Source: Shewanella cutis (GTDB lineage: Bacteria > Pseudomonadota > Gammaproteobacteria > Enterobacterales > Shewanellaceae). From it: DNA of 64,000 nt. The notes under the pieces were generated by a model that made no database searches, had not been told where the DNA came from, and worked only from the letters and a program-made list of their open reading frames with translations. Each line of letters begins with the position of its first letter. Position 1 is the first letter of the stretch. Of this stretch, positions 26,435 through 34,014 are shown piece by piece. Both the position numbers and the translations under genes were made by a program. The DNA lies in contig NZ_JACSDI010000022.1 of the NCBI RefSeq assembly GCF_022410515.1, positions 1 through 64,000 on the forward strand, read 5' to 3'.

Positions 26435-27589
26435 TCAGCGCACATCGGCACTTAATTGCTGCTCTGCTGTGGGTTGCCAAAGCCGAGCATGAACCTGTGC
26501 ATCAGGACTTAGGCGTTCGATGCCTTCAACGACTATCTGCTGGCCAGCAGATAGTCCTGATATCACGCGGTAGCGGCCTGCCACTAGCTCATCGACTTTA
26601 ATTGCTACTGGCTGTACCTTGCCCTCCGCATTGAGTACCCATACTTGGGGTTGACCCGCCTTACGGGTGACCGTCTGTTGTGGCACTCTCAGAGTGGAAG
26701 AATAGTAAGTCTTTGGAACCCGAGCTTTTACGAAAAGACCGGGCAATAGGCGATGTTGTGGATTATCAACGAGTATACGCAGCAGTACATCGCCAGTACC
26801 TGTATCCACTTCGGAGCCCGAAAATAAGATATGACCTTTCATGCCAAGAGACTCTCCGCTGCTGCTCAGGATCTCTTCGCTTAACTCTGGGTTAGCTTCG
26901 TTTGCTTGCTGACGCATGCTGTCTAACATAGATGCTGGCAGTCGAACATCGACATACACTTGGTCAATTTGTTGGATCCTCGCCATTGGGGTGGTATCAG
27001 TCGGTGAGACTAAGGCTCCTTCACTCACTAAGGCTTGATCAATTTGCCCTGAGATAGGGGCTTTGACGCTGGCAAATTCTAAATCTAACTGGCGCCGCGT
27101 AAGTGTCGCTTGGGATTGGGCGACATCTGCTGCGGCTTGATCGCGCAGGGAAATTGCATCATCAAACATTTGTTGGCTAACCGCTTCGGTTTTTAACAGG
27201 GAGGCCAAGCGTGCCGTTTCCTGGCGAGAACGAACCAATACGGCTTCGGCTCGCTGCAAGGCGGCCGCCGTAATAGCAACATCGGCTTTAAATTGTGCAG
27301 GATCGATTTGGAACAGTACTGTGCCAGATGTTACCTCGCTGCCTTGTTCGAACAGACGACGTTGAACTATGCCGCTAACTTGCGCGCGGATCTCTGCACT
27401 GCGAACTGCAACAACGCGCCCAGGTAGATCTTCAGTGACCAATAGTGCTTCGTTATCCAATGTGATTACAGAAACCTGAATTAGAGAGGGGGGATTTTCC
27501 TCCTGCTTCGCGGAGTCGCAACCCATCAATCCCATTACGGCAATTCCTACCAGGAATACCAAGTTTAAATGCCGTTTTTTGCTGAACAT
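26435..27589 (-). CDS. RND efflux periplasmic adaptor lipoprotein (AdeA/AcrA-like)
   Basis: The membrane-fusion protein joins the RND pump to an outer-membrane channel. The ATG at 27589 (384 residues) has GAGGAGAG six bases upstream. A lipoprotein signal ends in the lipobox LMGC with Cys24. The body shows the barrel-sandwich segment (RVVAVRSAEIRAQVSGIVQRRLFEQGSEV), an alpha-helical hairpin (about 95-165) and the second lipoyl half (FASVKAPISGQIDQALVSEGALV), then beta-barrel and membrane-proximal domains. It is the first gene of the adaptor-pump operon and diverges from the two-component genes at 27751. Confidence 0.94.
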   Translation of the reverse strand: MFSKKRHLNLVFLVGIAVMGLMGCDSAKQEENPPSLIQVSVITLDNEALLVTEDLPGRVVAVRSAEIRAQVSGIVQRRLFEQGSEVTSGTVLFQIDPAQFKADVAITAAALQRAEAVLVRSRQETARLASLLKTEAVSQQMFDDAISLRDQAAADVAQSQATLTRRQLDLEFASVKAPISGQIDQALVSEGALVSPTDTTPMARIQQIDQVYVDVRLPASMLDSMRQQANEANPELSEEILSSSGESLGMKGHILFSGSEVDTGTGDVLLRILVDNPQHRLLPGLFVKARVPKTYYSSTLRVPQQTVTRKAGQPQVWVLNAEGKVQPVAIKVDELVAGRYRVISGLSAGQQIVVEGIERLSPDAQVHARLWQPTAEQQLSADVR

Positions 27590-27613
27590 AACCAACTCTC
27601 CTCAATGTGCTAT

Positions 27614-27648
27614 GTTCTCACTGATGACATTGACCAATGCTTGAGAAC
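27614..27648. promoter_or_regulatory. Inverted repeat in the efflux / two-component intergenic region
   Basis: GTTCTCA (27614-27620) and TGAGAAC (27642-27648) are exact reverse complements two helical turns apart (28 bases centre to centre). They lie in the 161-base divergent promoter region, just upstream of the adaptor gene. They could be a response-regulator site; in Acinetobacter the AdeR site is in the corresponding gap but is a direct repeat, so the comparison is only positional. Confidence 0.35.
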
Positions 27649-27750
27649 TCATTGAATTATGACGAGTCGCTATTGCGAATTATTCGAGGCTTTGTGGAGA
27701 ATGTGTGGAGGGAGTGATAAAGTTCTTCAATTTCAGCCTTGGAGCTATTC

Positions 27751-28479
27751 ATGTCCAATCTCAATGCCACAAAAAGTCAGATGACTTCGGCACTTGTACT
27801 GATTGCCGAAGATGAAGCCGAGATTGCCGAGATCCTGATTGCCTATTTACAGCGCAGTGGGCTGCGAACTCAACACGCTATCGATGGTATCCAAGCGCTA
27901 GCTATGCACCAAACATTTAAGCCCGATCTATTACTGCTCGATGTACAGATGCCGAATCTCGATGGCTGGAAGGTATTGAATGAAATTCGCTCCCGTGGCG
28001 ATACACCAGTGATCATGCTCACCGCGCTTGATCAGGATATCGATAAATTAATGGGATTACGCCTCGGTGCTGACGACTACGTGGTTAAACCATTCAATCC
28101 CGCCGAGGTGGTGGCGAGGGTTCAAGCTGTGTTGCGACGCGTCCGAATTAACCCGTCTACCAATAGTCAAATATTGCGCGTCGGCCAGTTCCAAATCGAC
28201 TTAGACAACCACGAGGCTAGCGTAATCTGTAACGGTCAGCAGCAAATACTCGATCTGACACTCACTGAATTTAAACTGTTAGCCTGTCTGATGCGGGCGC
28301 CAAAACGTGCTTTTAGCCGTGAGGAGCTGCTGATTAATTGCTTGCCCGAAGGTGATACTCAGGAACGCACTGTAGATAGTCATATCAGTAAGCTGCGTAA
28401 AAAGCTTGAAGCCCTTAATATTCAAGGAGTGCCGCTCAGTGTCTGGGGGGTTGGCTATCGCTTTGGTGGTGAAGTATGA
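27751..28479 (+). CDS. OmpR-family response regulator, AdeR-like
   Basis: The ATG at 27751 has GGAG six bases upstream, giving 242 residues. The receiver domain has the acidic pair Glu20-Asp21, phospho-acceptor Asp64 in LLLLDVQMPNLDGW, and Lys113 in DDYVVKPFNP. The C-terminal winged helix ends RTVDSHISKLRKKLEALNIQ and GVGYRFGGEV. The stretch TPVIMLTALDQDIDK to VQAVLRR resembles AdeR of Acinetobacter baumannii more than E. coli BaeR. It overlaps the kinase gene by four bases (ATGA) and probably controls the divergent pump genes. Confidence 0.93.
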   Translation: MSNLNATKSQMTSALVLIAEDEAEIAEILIAYLQRSGLRTQHAIDGIQALAMHQTFKPDLLLLDVQMPNLDGWKVLNEIRSRGDTPVIMLTALDQDIDKLMGLRLGADDYVVKPFNPAEVVARVQAVLRRVRINPSTNSQILRVGQFQIDLDNHEASVICNGQQQILDLTLTEFKLLACLMRAPKRAFSREELLINCLPEGDTQERTVDSHISKLRKKLEALNIQGVPLSVWGVGYRFGGEV

Positions 28480-29543
28480 GGCAAACACCGGGTTTACGCA
28501 GGCAAATTATTCAATCCTTAGCGGCAATGACGCTGGGGATTATTTTCCTGTCGGTGTTTGGTTCCTATGTTTTCTATGCTATTGCGGTGACCTACTTGCC
28601 TGGCAGTATTTCTGAAACTTGGATGCCTTCTCGGGTGGAGATGATCTGGATTGTTTGCACTATCGCCGCCGCATTGGGGATGTCGCTTTTTGTCGCTATT
28701 CGTCTGTCTCGGCGAATCCTTAATCCATTGAATTCTGTGGCATATAGTCTACGCGAAGTCGCCTTGGGTAAACTCAACGCGCGTGCGCAAATGGATCAAG
28801 ATACTATGGGAGAAACCGCTCAACTGGTCAGTGACTTTAATGCGATGGCTGAGCGCTTAGAGTGCATGACCCGCGAACGGGAGTTTTGGAATGCGGCCAT
28901 TGCCCATGAGCTTCGCACTCCGGTCACCATTTTGCGTGGTCGATTGCAGGGCTTAGCAGAAGGTGTTTTTAGTCCTAATAGTGAATTGTTCGAGGGATTG
29001 TTACGGCAGGTCGAAGGCTTAAATCACTTGATAGAAGATTTACGAGTGCTTAGCCTCAACGACAGTGGCCACTTAGAGTTACATCGTGTAGAGGTTTGTT
29101 TAGCGGATGAACTTAGTACTGTGATTGAGACCTTTGCAGCGGTTTTAGATGCCAGAGGACTCAAACTTAAGTTGGAACTCGATTTTAGCCTTCAAGTTTA
29201 CTGTGATGCCATCCGTATCCGTCAGGCGCTAATCGCACTACTAGAAAATGCTCGCCAGCATGCAGATCCCGGCGAGTTAACCGTGCGGCTCTATCATTCG
29301 GATGATAATTGCTATCTAAGTGTGGAAGATGAGGGACCTGGTATCCCTGATGCTGTCGCCAGTCACGTATTCGAAGCATTTCGTCGAGTCGATCCTTCTC
29401 GCTCACGAAAAAGTGGCGGTAGCGGGCTTGGTCTTGCTGTGGTTAAGGCTGTTATTGAAGCCCATGGTGGCAGTGCGGTTTGCTTGCCATCTGGCTGTGG
29501 TGGAACAGTATTCATCCTTTGTTGGCCAATTAAGCAAGCATAG
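28476..29543 (+). CDS. Sensor histidine kinase, AdeS/BaeS-like
   Basis: The 355-residue kinase has two membrane helices (about 11-38 and 56-77) with a very short periplasmic loop, a HAMP domain (about 78-130), the H-box FWNAAIAHELRTPVTIL with His144, an N-box (ALIALLENARQHA) and the ATP-lid motifs DEGPGIP and GSGLGLAVVKAVIEAHGG. The small periplasmic part suggests it senses something in or near the membrane. It overlaps the response regulator start-to-stop and forms its cognate pair. Confidence 0.93.
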   Translation: MRQTPGLRRQIIQSLAAMTLGIIFLSVFGSYVFYAIAVTYLPGSISETWMPSRVEMIWIVCTIAAALGMSLFVAIRLSRRILNPLNSVAYSLREVALGKLNARAQMDQDTMGETAQLVSDFNAMAERLECMTREREFWNAAIAHELRTPVTILRGRLQGLAEGVFSPNSELFEGLLRQVEGLNHLIEDLRVLSLNDSGHLELHRVEVCLADELSTVIETFAAVLDARGLKLKLELDFSLQVYCDAIRIRQALIALLENARQHADPGELTVRLYHSDDNCYLSVEDEGPGIPDAVASHVFEAFRRVDPSRSRKSGGSGLGLAVVKAVIEAHGGSAVCLPSGCGGTVFILCWPIKQA

Positions 29544-29599
29544 GCGTCATTATTGTCTAATACTGTATGTGTTTTGATTTTAAACGATTTTATTGCATT

Positions 29600-29638
29600 C
29601 CAAATGTGTTCCAGAATTTATTTTTGGAACACATTTGG
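29600..29638. repeat. 13-bp perfect inverted repeat at the right edge of the efflux insertion
   Basis: CCAAATGTGTTCC (29600-29612) is matched by its exact reverse complement (29626-29638) around a 13-base AT-rich loop. It lies between the kinase stop and the convergent mnmE end, with no U-run after either arm. It may be a transcript-end hairpin for the kinase operon or a recombination trace. Confidence 0.6.
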
Positions 29639-29741
29639 TGCTAGAGTCGACAAAACCCTTCAAATCACTCATCTCCAAGTAAAACAAAATTATTTTAAAA
29701 TCATAATGTTGTTTTGATTTGGTTTGATGCGTTTTACTATT

Positions 29742-31103
29742 TTACTTCCCAATACAGAATGAACTAAAAATTTTGCCGAGTAGATCGTCTGAGGTAAAAC
29801 GGCCAGTGATTTCAGACAGGGCGAGTTGCGCCATTCTGAGTTCTTCCGCTAATAGTTCGCCCGCGAGGTAAACTTCTAATTGTTCTTTACCTAGTTGCAG
29901 GTGGTTTGCGGCTATCTCTAAGGCCTCAAGGTGACGACGACGGGCGATAAAGCCACCTTCGAGGTTGCTTTGATAACCCATTAGCGATTTTAGGTGCTGT
30001 TTTAACTCATCTACACCAAGACCCGTTTTGGCCGAAATCCGATACACGCTATAGCCTTTTTCTTCGGTCATTTTGAGGTTTTCACCGGTAAGATCCGCTT
30101 TATTACGGATAACCGTTACCCCTAAATTGGCGGGGAGGCGATCGATAAAATCGGGCCAAATATCGTGGGGATCGACAGCATCCGTGGTGGTGCCATCGAC
30201 CATAAATAACACCCGATCGGCACTGTTGATTTCATTCCACGCGCGTTCGATACCAATTTGTTCAACTGTATCGGTTGTATCGCGTAAACCAGCGGTATCT
30301 ATAATATGCAGCGGCATACCATCTAAATGGATATGTTCGCGCAGCACATCGCGTGTGGTGCCGGCTATTTCGGTCACAATGGCCGACTCTTTACCTGCGA
30401 GGGCGTTGAGTAGGCTAGATTTTCCGGCATTTGGCCTACCAGCAATCACCACCTTCATTCCTTCACGAATGATAGAGCCTTGCTTGGCACTGGCTTGGAC
30501 GGCGCTGAGTTTATCGATGATTTTGTAGAGCGAGTTGGCAATTTTACCGTCACTTAAAAAGTCAACTTCTTCATCGGGGAAATCAATTGCCGCTTCGACG
30601 TATAAACGCAGATGGGTGACTTGGTCCACCAGCTCGTGTACTTCTTTTGAAAACTCACCTTGGAGCGATTGCAGCGCGCTTTTGGCCGCTTGTTCACTGG
30701 TGGCATCAATAAGGTCGGCAATGGCTTCGGCTTGAGTTAAGTCGAGCTTATCGTTCATAAAGGCTTGTTCGCTAAACTCGCCGGGTTTAGCGATACGGAT
30801 GCCTTCAACTTCGAGCACGCGTTTGATCAGCATGTCGAGAACGATTTGCCCCCCGTGGCCCTGTAGCTCTAAAACATCTTCACCGGTGAAGGAGTTTGGG
30901 CCTTTAAAGAACAAGGCAATGCCTTGGTCTATGACTTGGCCAGAGGCATTTTTAAAGTCACAGTAATCGGCGTAACGGGGTTTAGGTAAATGACCCAATA
31001 TAGCCATGGCCACATCGGTTGCCTTATCACCAGATATACGAATGATACCCACGCCGCCCCGTCCGGGCGCGGTGGCCTGTGCCACGATAGTGTCAGTTGT
31101 CAC
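29742..31103 (-). CDS. mnmE: tRNA modification GTPase MnmE
   Basis: MnmE acts with MnmG on the tRNA wobble uridine. The N-terminal folate-binding domain begins TTDTIVAQATAPGRGGVGIIRISG; the G domain has the P-loop GRPNAGKSSLLNAL and EIAGTTRD; the C-terminus ends FCIGK with the conserved cysteine. The GTG at 31103 gives 453 residues as in other Shewanella; an ATG four codons earlier (31115) is also open. It is transcribed toward the efflux insertion. In S. oneidensis, as I recall, mnmE follows the peptide transporter directly. Confidence 0.96.
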   Translation of the reverse strand: MTTDTIVAQATAPGRGGVGIIRISGDKATDVAMAILGHLPKPRYADYCDFKNASGQVIDQGIALFFKGPNSFTGEDVLELQGHGGQIVLDMLIKRVLEVEGIRIAKPGEFSEQAFMNDKLDLTQAEAIADLIDATSEQAAKSALQSLQGEFSKEVHELVDQVTHLRLYVEAAIDFPDEEVDFLSDGKIANSLYKIIDKLSAVQASAKQGSIIREGMKVVIAGRPNAGKSSLLNALAGKESAIVTEIAGTTRDVLREHIHLDGMPLHIIDTAGLRDTTDTVEQIGIERAWNEINSADRVLFMVDGTTTDAVDPHDIWPDFIDRLPANLGVTVIRNKADLTGENLKMTEEKGYSVYRISAKTGLGVDELKQHLKSLMGYQSNLEGGFIARRRHLEALEIAANHLQLGKEQLEVYLAGELLAEELRMAQLALSEITGRFTSDDLLGKIFSSFCIGK

Positions 31104-31137
31104 GGAAATACCCATTAATATCGATCAAATCATCTAA

Positions 31138-31170
31138 AGGAAAAGGCGGCTAATTAAGCCGCCTTTTTGA
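31138..31170. terminator. Terminator between yidC and mnmE
   Basis: AAAAGGCGGCT (31141-31151) pairs perfectly with AGCCGCCTTTT (31157-31167) across a five-base loop, with T-rich flanks in both directions. It follows the yidC stop on the minus strand. Confidence 0.85.
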
Positions 31171-31209
31171 ATATGCACAGAGCCGTTAGCTCCTATCTAG
31201 CGCTTGGGC

Positions 31210-32835
31210 TTATTTTAAGCCTTTTTTCTCTAGACCTGCATAAATAATCTTCTGCTGGATGATGGCAACAATGTTACCCACTAACCAGTACAGCACCAGA
31301 CCTGATGGGAACCACAGGAAGAATACGGTAAAGATCACTGGCATCCACTGCATCATCTTCACTTGCATTGGGTCCATCGTCGGTGCGATGGGTTGCATCT
31401 TCTGCATGATGTACATAGAAACACCCATCAGCAGCGGCAGAATGTAGTATGGATCTTGGACCGATAAGTCGTGGATCCATAACATAAATGGCGCATGACG
31501 CAGCTCGAAGCTTTCTAACAATACCCAGTATAAAGCGATGAAGATTGGCATTTGTAACAGGATAGGTAAACAGCCACCCATAGGGTTAACTTTTTCCTTC
31601 TTGTACAGTTCCATCATGGCTTGACCCATCTTTTGACGGTCATCACCGAAGCGCTCTTTTAAATCCTGCAGTTTTGGCTGTAGGTTACGCATCTTCGCCA
31701 TTGAGGTGTACTGCGCTTTGGTGAGCGGGAACAGTAAACCACGAACGGTTAAGGTGATCAGAATAATTGCCACACCCCAGTTACCCACAAATGATTGATA
31801 GAACATCAATAACCAGTGGATTGGTACTGCTAACCACCAGAGGAAACCGTAATCGACTACTAGGTTTAAGGTATCAGATAACGCTGACAGCGCTTTTTGA
31901 TCCTTAGGGCCAACATAGAATTGAGAGCTAATTTCTTGAGTTGCACCTGGTGCAACATCGTATACCGCACCGCGGAAACCAATATTGGCTAAACCGCCAG
32001 CGCTCACACTTGAGAAAATGGTGTTGCTATCGGTAGCTGGTGGGATCCAAGCGGATACGAAGTAATGTTGCAACATCGCAGCCCAACCACCGATGGTCGG
32101 TTGGTTGAGGTTGTTTTTGCCCATATCTTCGAAGTTGTACTTTTCGTAACGTACGCTGGCAGTAGAGAATGCGGCGCCACGGTAAGTTGGCATCATCATG
32201 CTGCTTTCAGATGGCTTGATGGTCTGTTTAATCTGACCGTACATCTGAACTTGTAATGGTGCCGCTGAAGTGTTGTTGATTTTGTAATCGATATCGACAT
32301 TAAACTTGCCGCGATGGAATACAAACACTTTCGTGTAAGTCACACCATTCTCAGCTACATAGGTCAGTGGTACTTCTAAACTGTCTTGGCCGTCGGCTAG
32401 GGTAAATTCGGTTTTGCTTGCAGCAAATGTAGCGCGACCCTTAGCACTGCTATCGATACCATCACGACCAATTAGGCCGCTCTGCGCGATATAGGTGAAA
32501 TCTTTGGTTTGCTCAAGCAAAACAAATGGCTGGTCTTTACCCTGTTCCAACTTGTGTGAAACCAGTGCAGCATAAACAATGTCACCACCCACAGGGTTGA
32601 TTTGCACATCTAGCTGATCGGTTTTAACCGTGATTAGATTTTGCGTAGCCGCGACTGCTGCTGGTACGCCTGTATCCGCTTCTGGAACATCAGCACTGTG
32701 ATTAGTGGTTGCATTCGCCACAACAGACGATTCGGTTGCAACGGGTTTTGGAGCTTTGTCTGCTTGCCACTGTTGCCACAGCAAAAAGCTGACAAACAGT
32801 AGTCCTATTAGCAATATATTGCGTTGAGATTCCAT
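31210..32835 (-). CDS. yidC: Membrane protein insertase YidC
   Basis: YidC inserts and folds inner-membrane proteins, alone or with SecYEG; ATP synthase subunit c is a classical client. The 541-residue protein has an N-terminal membrane anchor (residues 6-20), a large periplasmic beta domain (about 40-320) and five C-terminal membrane segments (NWGVAIILITLTVRGLLFPLT, GGCLPILLQMPIFIALYWVL). It lies three bases after yidD. Confidence 0.98.
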   Translation of the reverse strand: MESQRNILLIGLLFVSFLLWQQWQADKAPKPVATESSVVANATTNHSADVPEADTGVPAAVAATQNLITVKTDQLDVQINPVGGDIVYAALVSHKLEQGKDQPFVLLEQTKDFTYIAQSGLIGRDGIDSSAKGRATFAASKTEFTLADGQDSLEVPLTYVAENGVTYTKVFVFHRGKFNVDIDYKINNTSAAPLQVQMYGQIKQTIKPSESSMMMPTYRGAAFSTASVRYEKYNFEDMGKNNLNQPTIGGWAAMLQHYFVSAWIPPATDSNTIFSSVSAGGLANIGFRGAVYDVAPGATQEISSQFYVGPKDQKALSALSDTLNLVVDYGFLWWLAVPIHWLLMFYQSFVGNWGVAIILITLTVRGLLFPLTKAQYTSMAKMRNLQPKLQDLKERFGDDRQKMGQAMMELYKKEKVNPMGGCLPILLQMPIFIALYWVLLESFELRHAPFMLWIHDLSVQDPYYILPLLMGVSMYIMQKMQPIAPTMDPMQVKMMQWMPVIFTVFFLWFPSGLVLYWLVGNIVAIIQQKIIYAGLEKKGLK

Positions 32836-32838
32836 AGC

Positions 32839-33093
32839 CTATTTATTACACCTGTCATTTTTAGGGGGGACGGGATCACTACCGCCGGGATGCAAAGGGT
32901 GACATTTTAATATGCGTTTCAATGCAAACCAACAACCTTTCGCGGTTCCGTGCACTTTTATTGCCTCAATGGCGTAATGAGAGCAAGTGGGATTGAAACG
33001 GCATCGAGGTCCCAAGATTGGGCTGATGAAGATTTGATAGCCACGAATTAACGTGGTCGCTAGCCATTGTAGCGGCGACTGAGTTTGCGCCAT
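32839..33093 (-). CDS. yidD: Membrane protein insertion efficiency factor YidD
   Basis: The 84-residue protein has an amphipathic N-terminus and the family core GPRCRFNPTCSHYAIEAIKVHG with the conserved cysteines, followed by RILKCHPLHPGG. It is thought to aid YidC-dependent insertion. It overlaps the end of rnpA by 34 bases, which is usual for this gene pair. Confidence 0.96.
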   Translation of the reverse strand: MAQTQSPLQWLATTLIRGYQIFISPILGPRCRFNPTCSHYAIEAIKVHGTAKGCWFALKRILKCHPLHPGGSDPVPPKNDRCNK

Positions 33094-33416
33094 AGCTTTT
33101 CTATCAACTTGTTTAGCTCAGCATTTTCCATTTCCATCACCCCATTTCTAACCAGCACAACAATATCAAGGTGAGGGATGTTGTGTTGATTGAGTCGAAA
33201 ACTATCTCTGATTACTCGCTTAATGCGATTACGCTGATTGGCGCGTTTTACATAGCGTTTAGCAACAGTAAGGCCCAGACGCGGATGTTGCTCCGAATTA
33301 GGAATGGCAAGCAAGGTTATTTCAGCAGAAGATGCTTTGATGGGATTGGAGAATACAGATTTAAATTGCGCGGGAGTTAGCAATCGTAACTCCCGCGTAA
33401 AGGTATAGCTAGTCAA
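33060..33416 (-). CDS. rnpA: Ribonuclease P protein component RnpA
   Basis: The basic protein subunit of RNase P, which helps the RNA subunit cleave tRNA 5' leaders. The 118-residue product has the signature RANQRNRIKRVIRDSFR. The start is a TTG at 33416 with a GTGGA ribosome binding site seven bases upstream; the protein then begins TSYTFTRELRLLTPAQF as in relatives. It follows rpmH by 16 bases. Confidence 0.96.
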   Translation of the reverse strand: MTSYTFTRELRLLTPAQFKSVFSNPIKASSAEITLLAIPNSEQHPRLGLTVAKRYVKRANQRNRIKRVIRDSFRLNQHNIPHLDIVVLVRNGVMEMENAELNKLIEKLWRKLSRRYNG

Positions 33417-33432
33417 CTAGTTATCCACTTAA

Positions 33433-33570
33433 TTAAGCAGATAAACGAGCGCGACCTTTCGCACGACGACGTGCAAGCACCTTACGGCCGCCTGCAGTAG
33501 CCATACGAGCGCGGAAGCCGTGAGAACGCTTGCGCTTCAGGTTGCTAGGTTGAAAAGTACGTTTACTCAT
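33433..33570 (-). CDS. rpmH: 50S ribosomal protein L34
   Basis: A 45-codon frame on the minus strand encodes a very basic protein starting MSKRTFQPSNLKRKRSHGF and ending KGRARLSA, which is L34. It heads the rpmH-rnpA-yidD-yidC run and diverges from dnaA, the standard arrangement. Confidence 0.98.
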   Translation of the reverse strand: MSKRTFQPSNLKRKRSHGFRARMATAGGRKVLARRRAKGRARLSA

Positions 33571-33604
33571 GATGGCAATCCGTCTTTGTTATTAGTGAAC
33601 ATAT

Positions 33605-33630
33605 CCTTATCTCTACTGCTAGAGGTAAGG
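33605..33630 (-). repeat. Hairpin in the rpmH leader
   Basis: CCTTATCTCTA (33605-33615) and TAGAGGTAAGG (33620-33630) form an 11-bp stem (one G-U type position) around a four-base loop. It is 35 bases upstream of the rpmH start codon. A role in L34 or RNase P control is only a guess. Confidence 0.5.
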
Positions 33631-34014
33631 GTAAAAAAGAGGCCGAATTGTAATCACTTTACTTGTCCCCGTCAACAACGAAAGTCAGCAAGTGGGTTAT
33701 TTCTGCCAGCGTATCCTTAGATCAATTCCCCATATACACAATAAGATGTGGATAACTCTGTGTATGGACACTACATATAGTAGTGAAGGGGATCTATTAA
33801 CAGATCAAAGGGGCGCCATTATAGATCAATCTGGATCGCTTAATAAAGCGGGATTTTCCCTATTTGTTGAATAAAAGGATCGAATTTGATCTTTGATGAT
33901 CGAGGATATCTACATAGAATGATCTTGTTGGGGATAATTATTTTTTAAGGATAGCGATCCTTGAGATCTCGCTATAGAATACACCTCTTTTGATGATCTT
34001 TTGGGGATAACTTA
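33631..34014. promoter_or_regulatory. dnaA promoter region, GATC-rich with a DnaA box
   Basis: The gap between rpmH and dnaA contains 12 GATC sites between 33720 and 34000, about ten times the expected density, and one perfect DnaA box on the minus strand (33747-33755). This fits autoregulation of dnaA by DnaA and by Dam/SeqA, as known in E. coli. The rpmH promoter should lie at the left end. No gene is seen here. Confidence 0.8.

Noticed and set aside
26421..26480. N-terminal extension of the RND pump
   Set aside because: It overlaps the adaptor gene and precedes the conserved RND start, which has its own ribosome binding site.
33421..33429. DnaA-box-like TTATCCACT between rnpA and rpmH
   Set aside because: It is an 8-of-9 match and includes the ribosome binding site of rnpA; a translational explanation is enough.
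33692..33874. 60-codon open frame in the dnaA control region
   Set aside because: It lies in the GATC-rich regulatory DNA with no ribosome binding site or known relatives.
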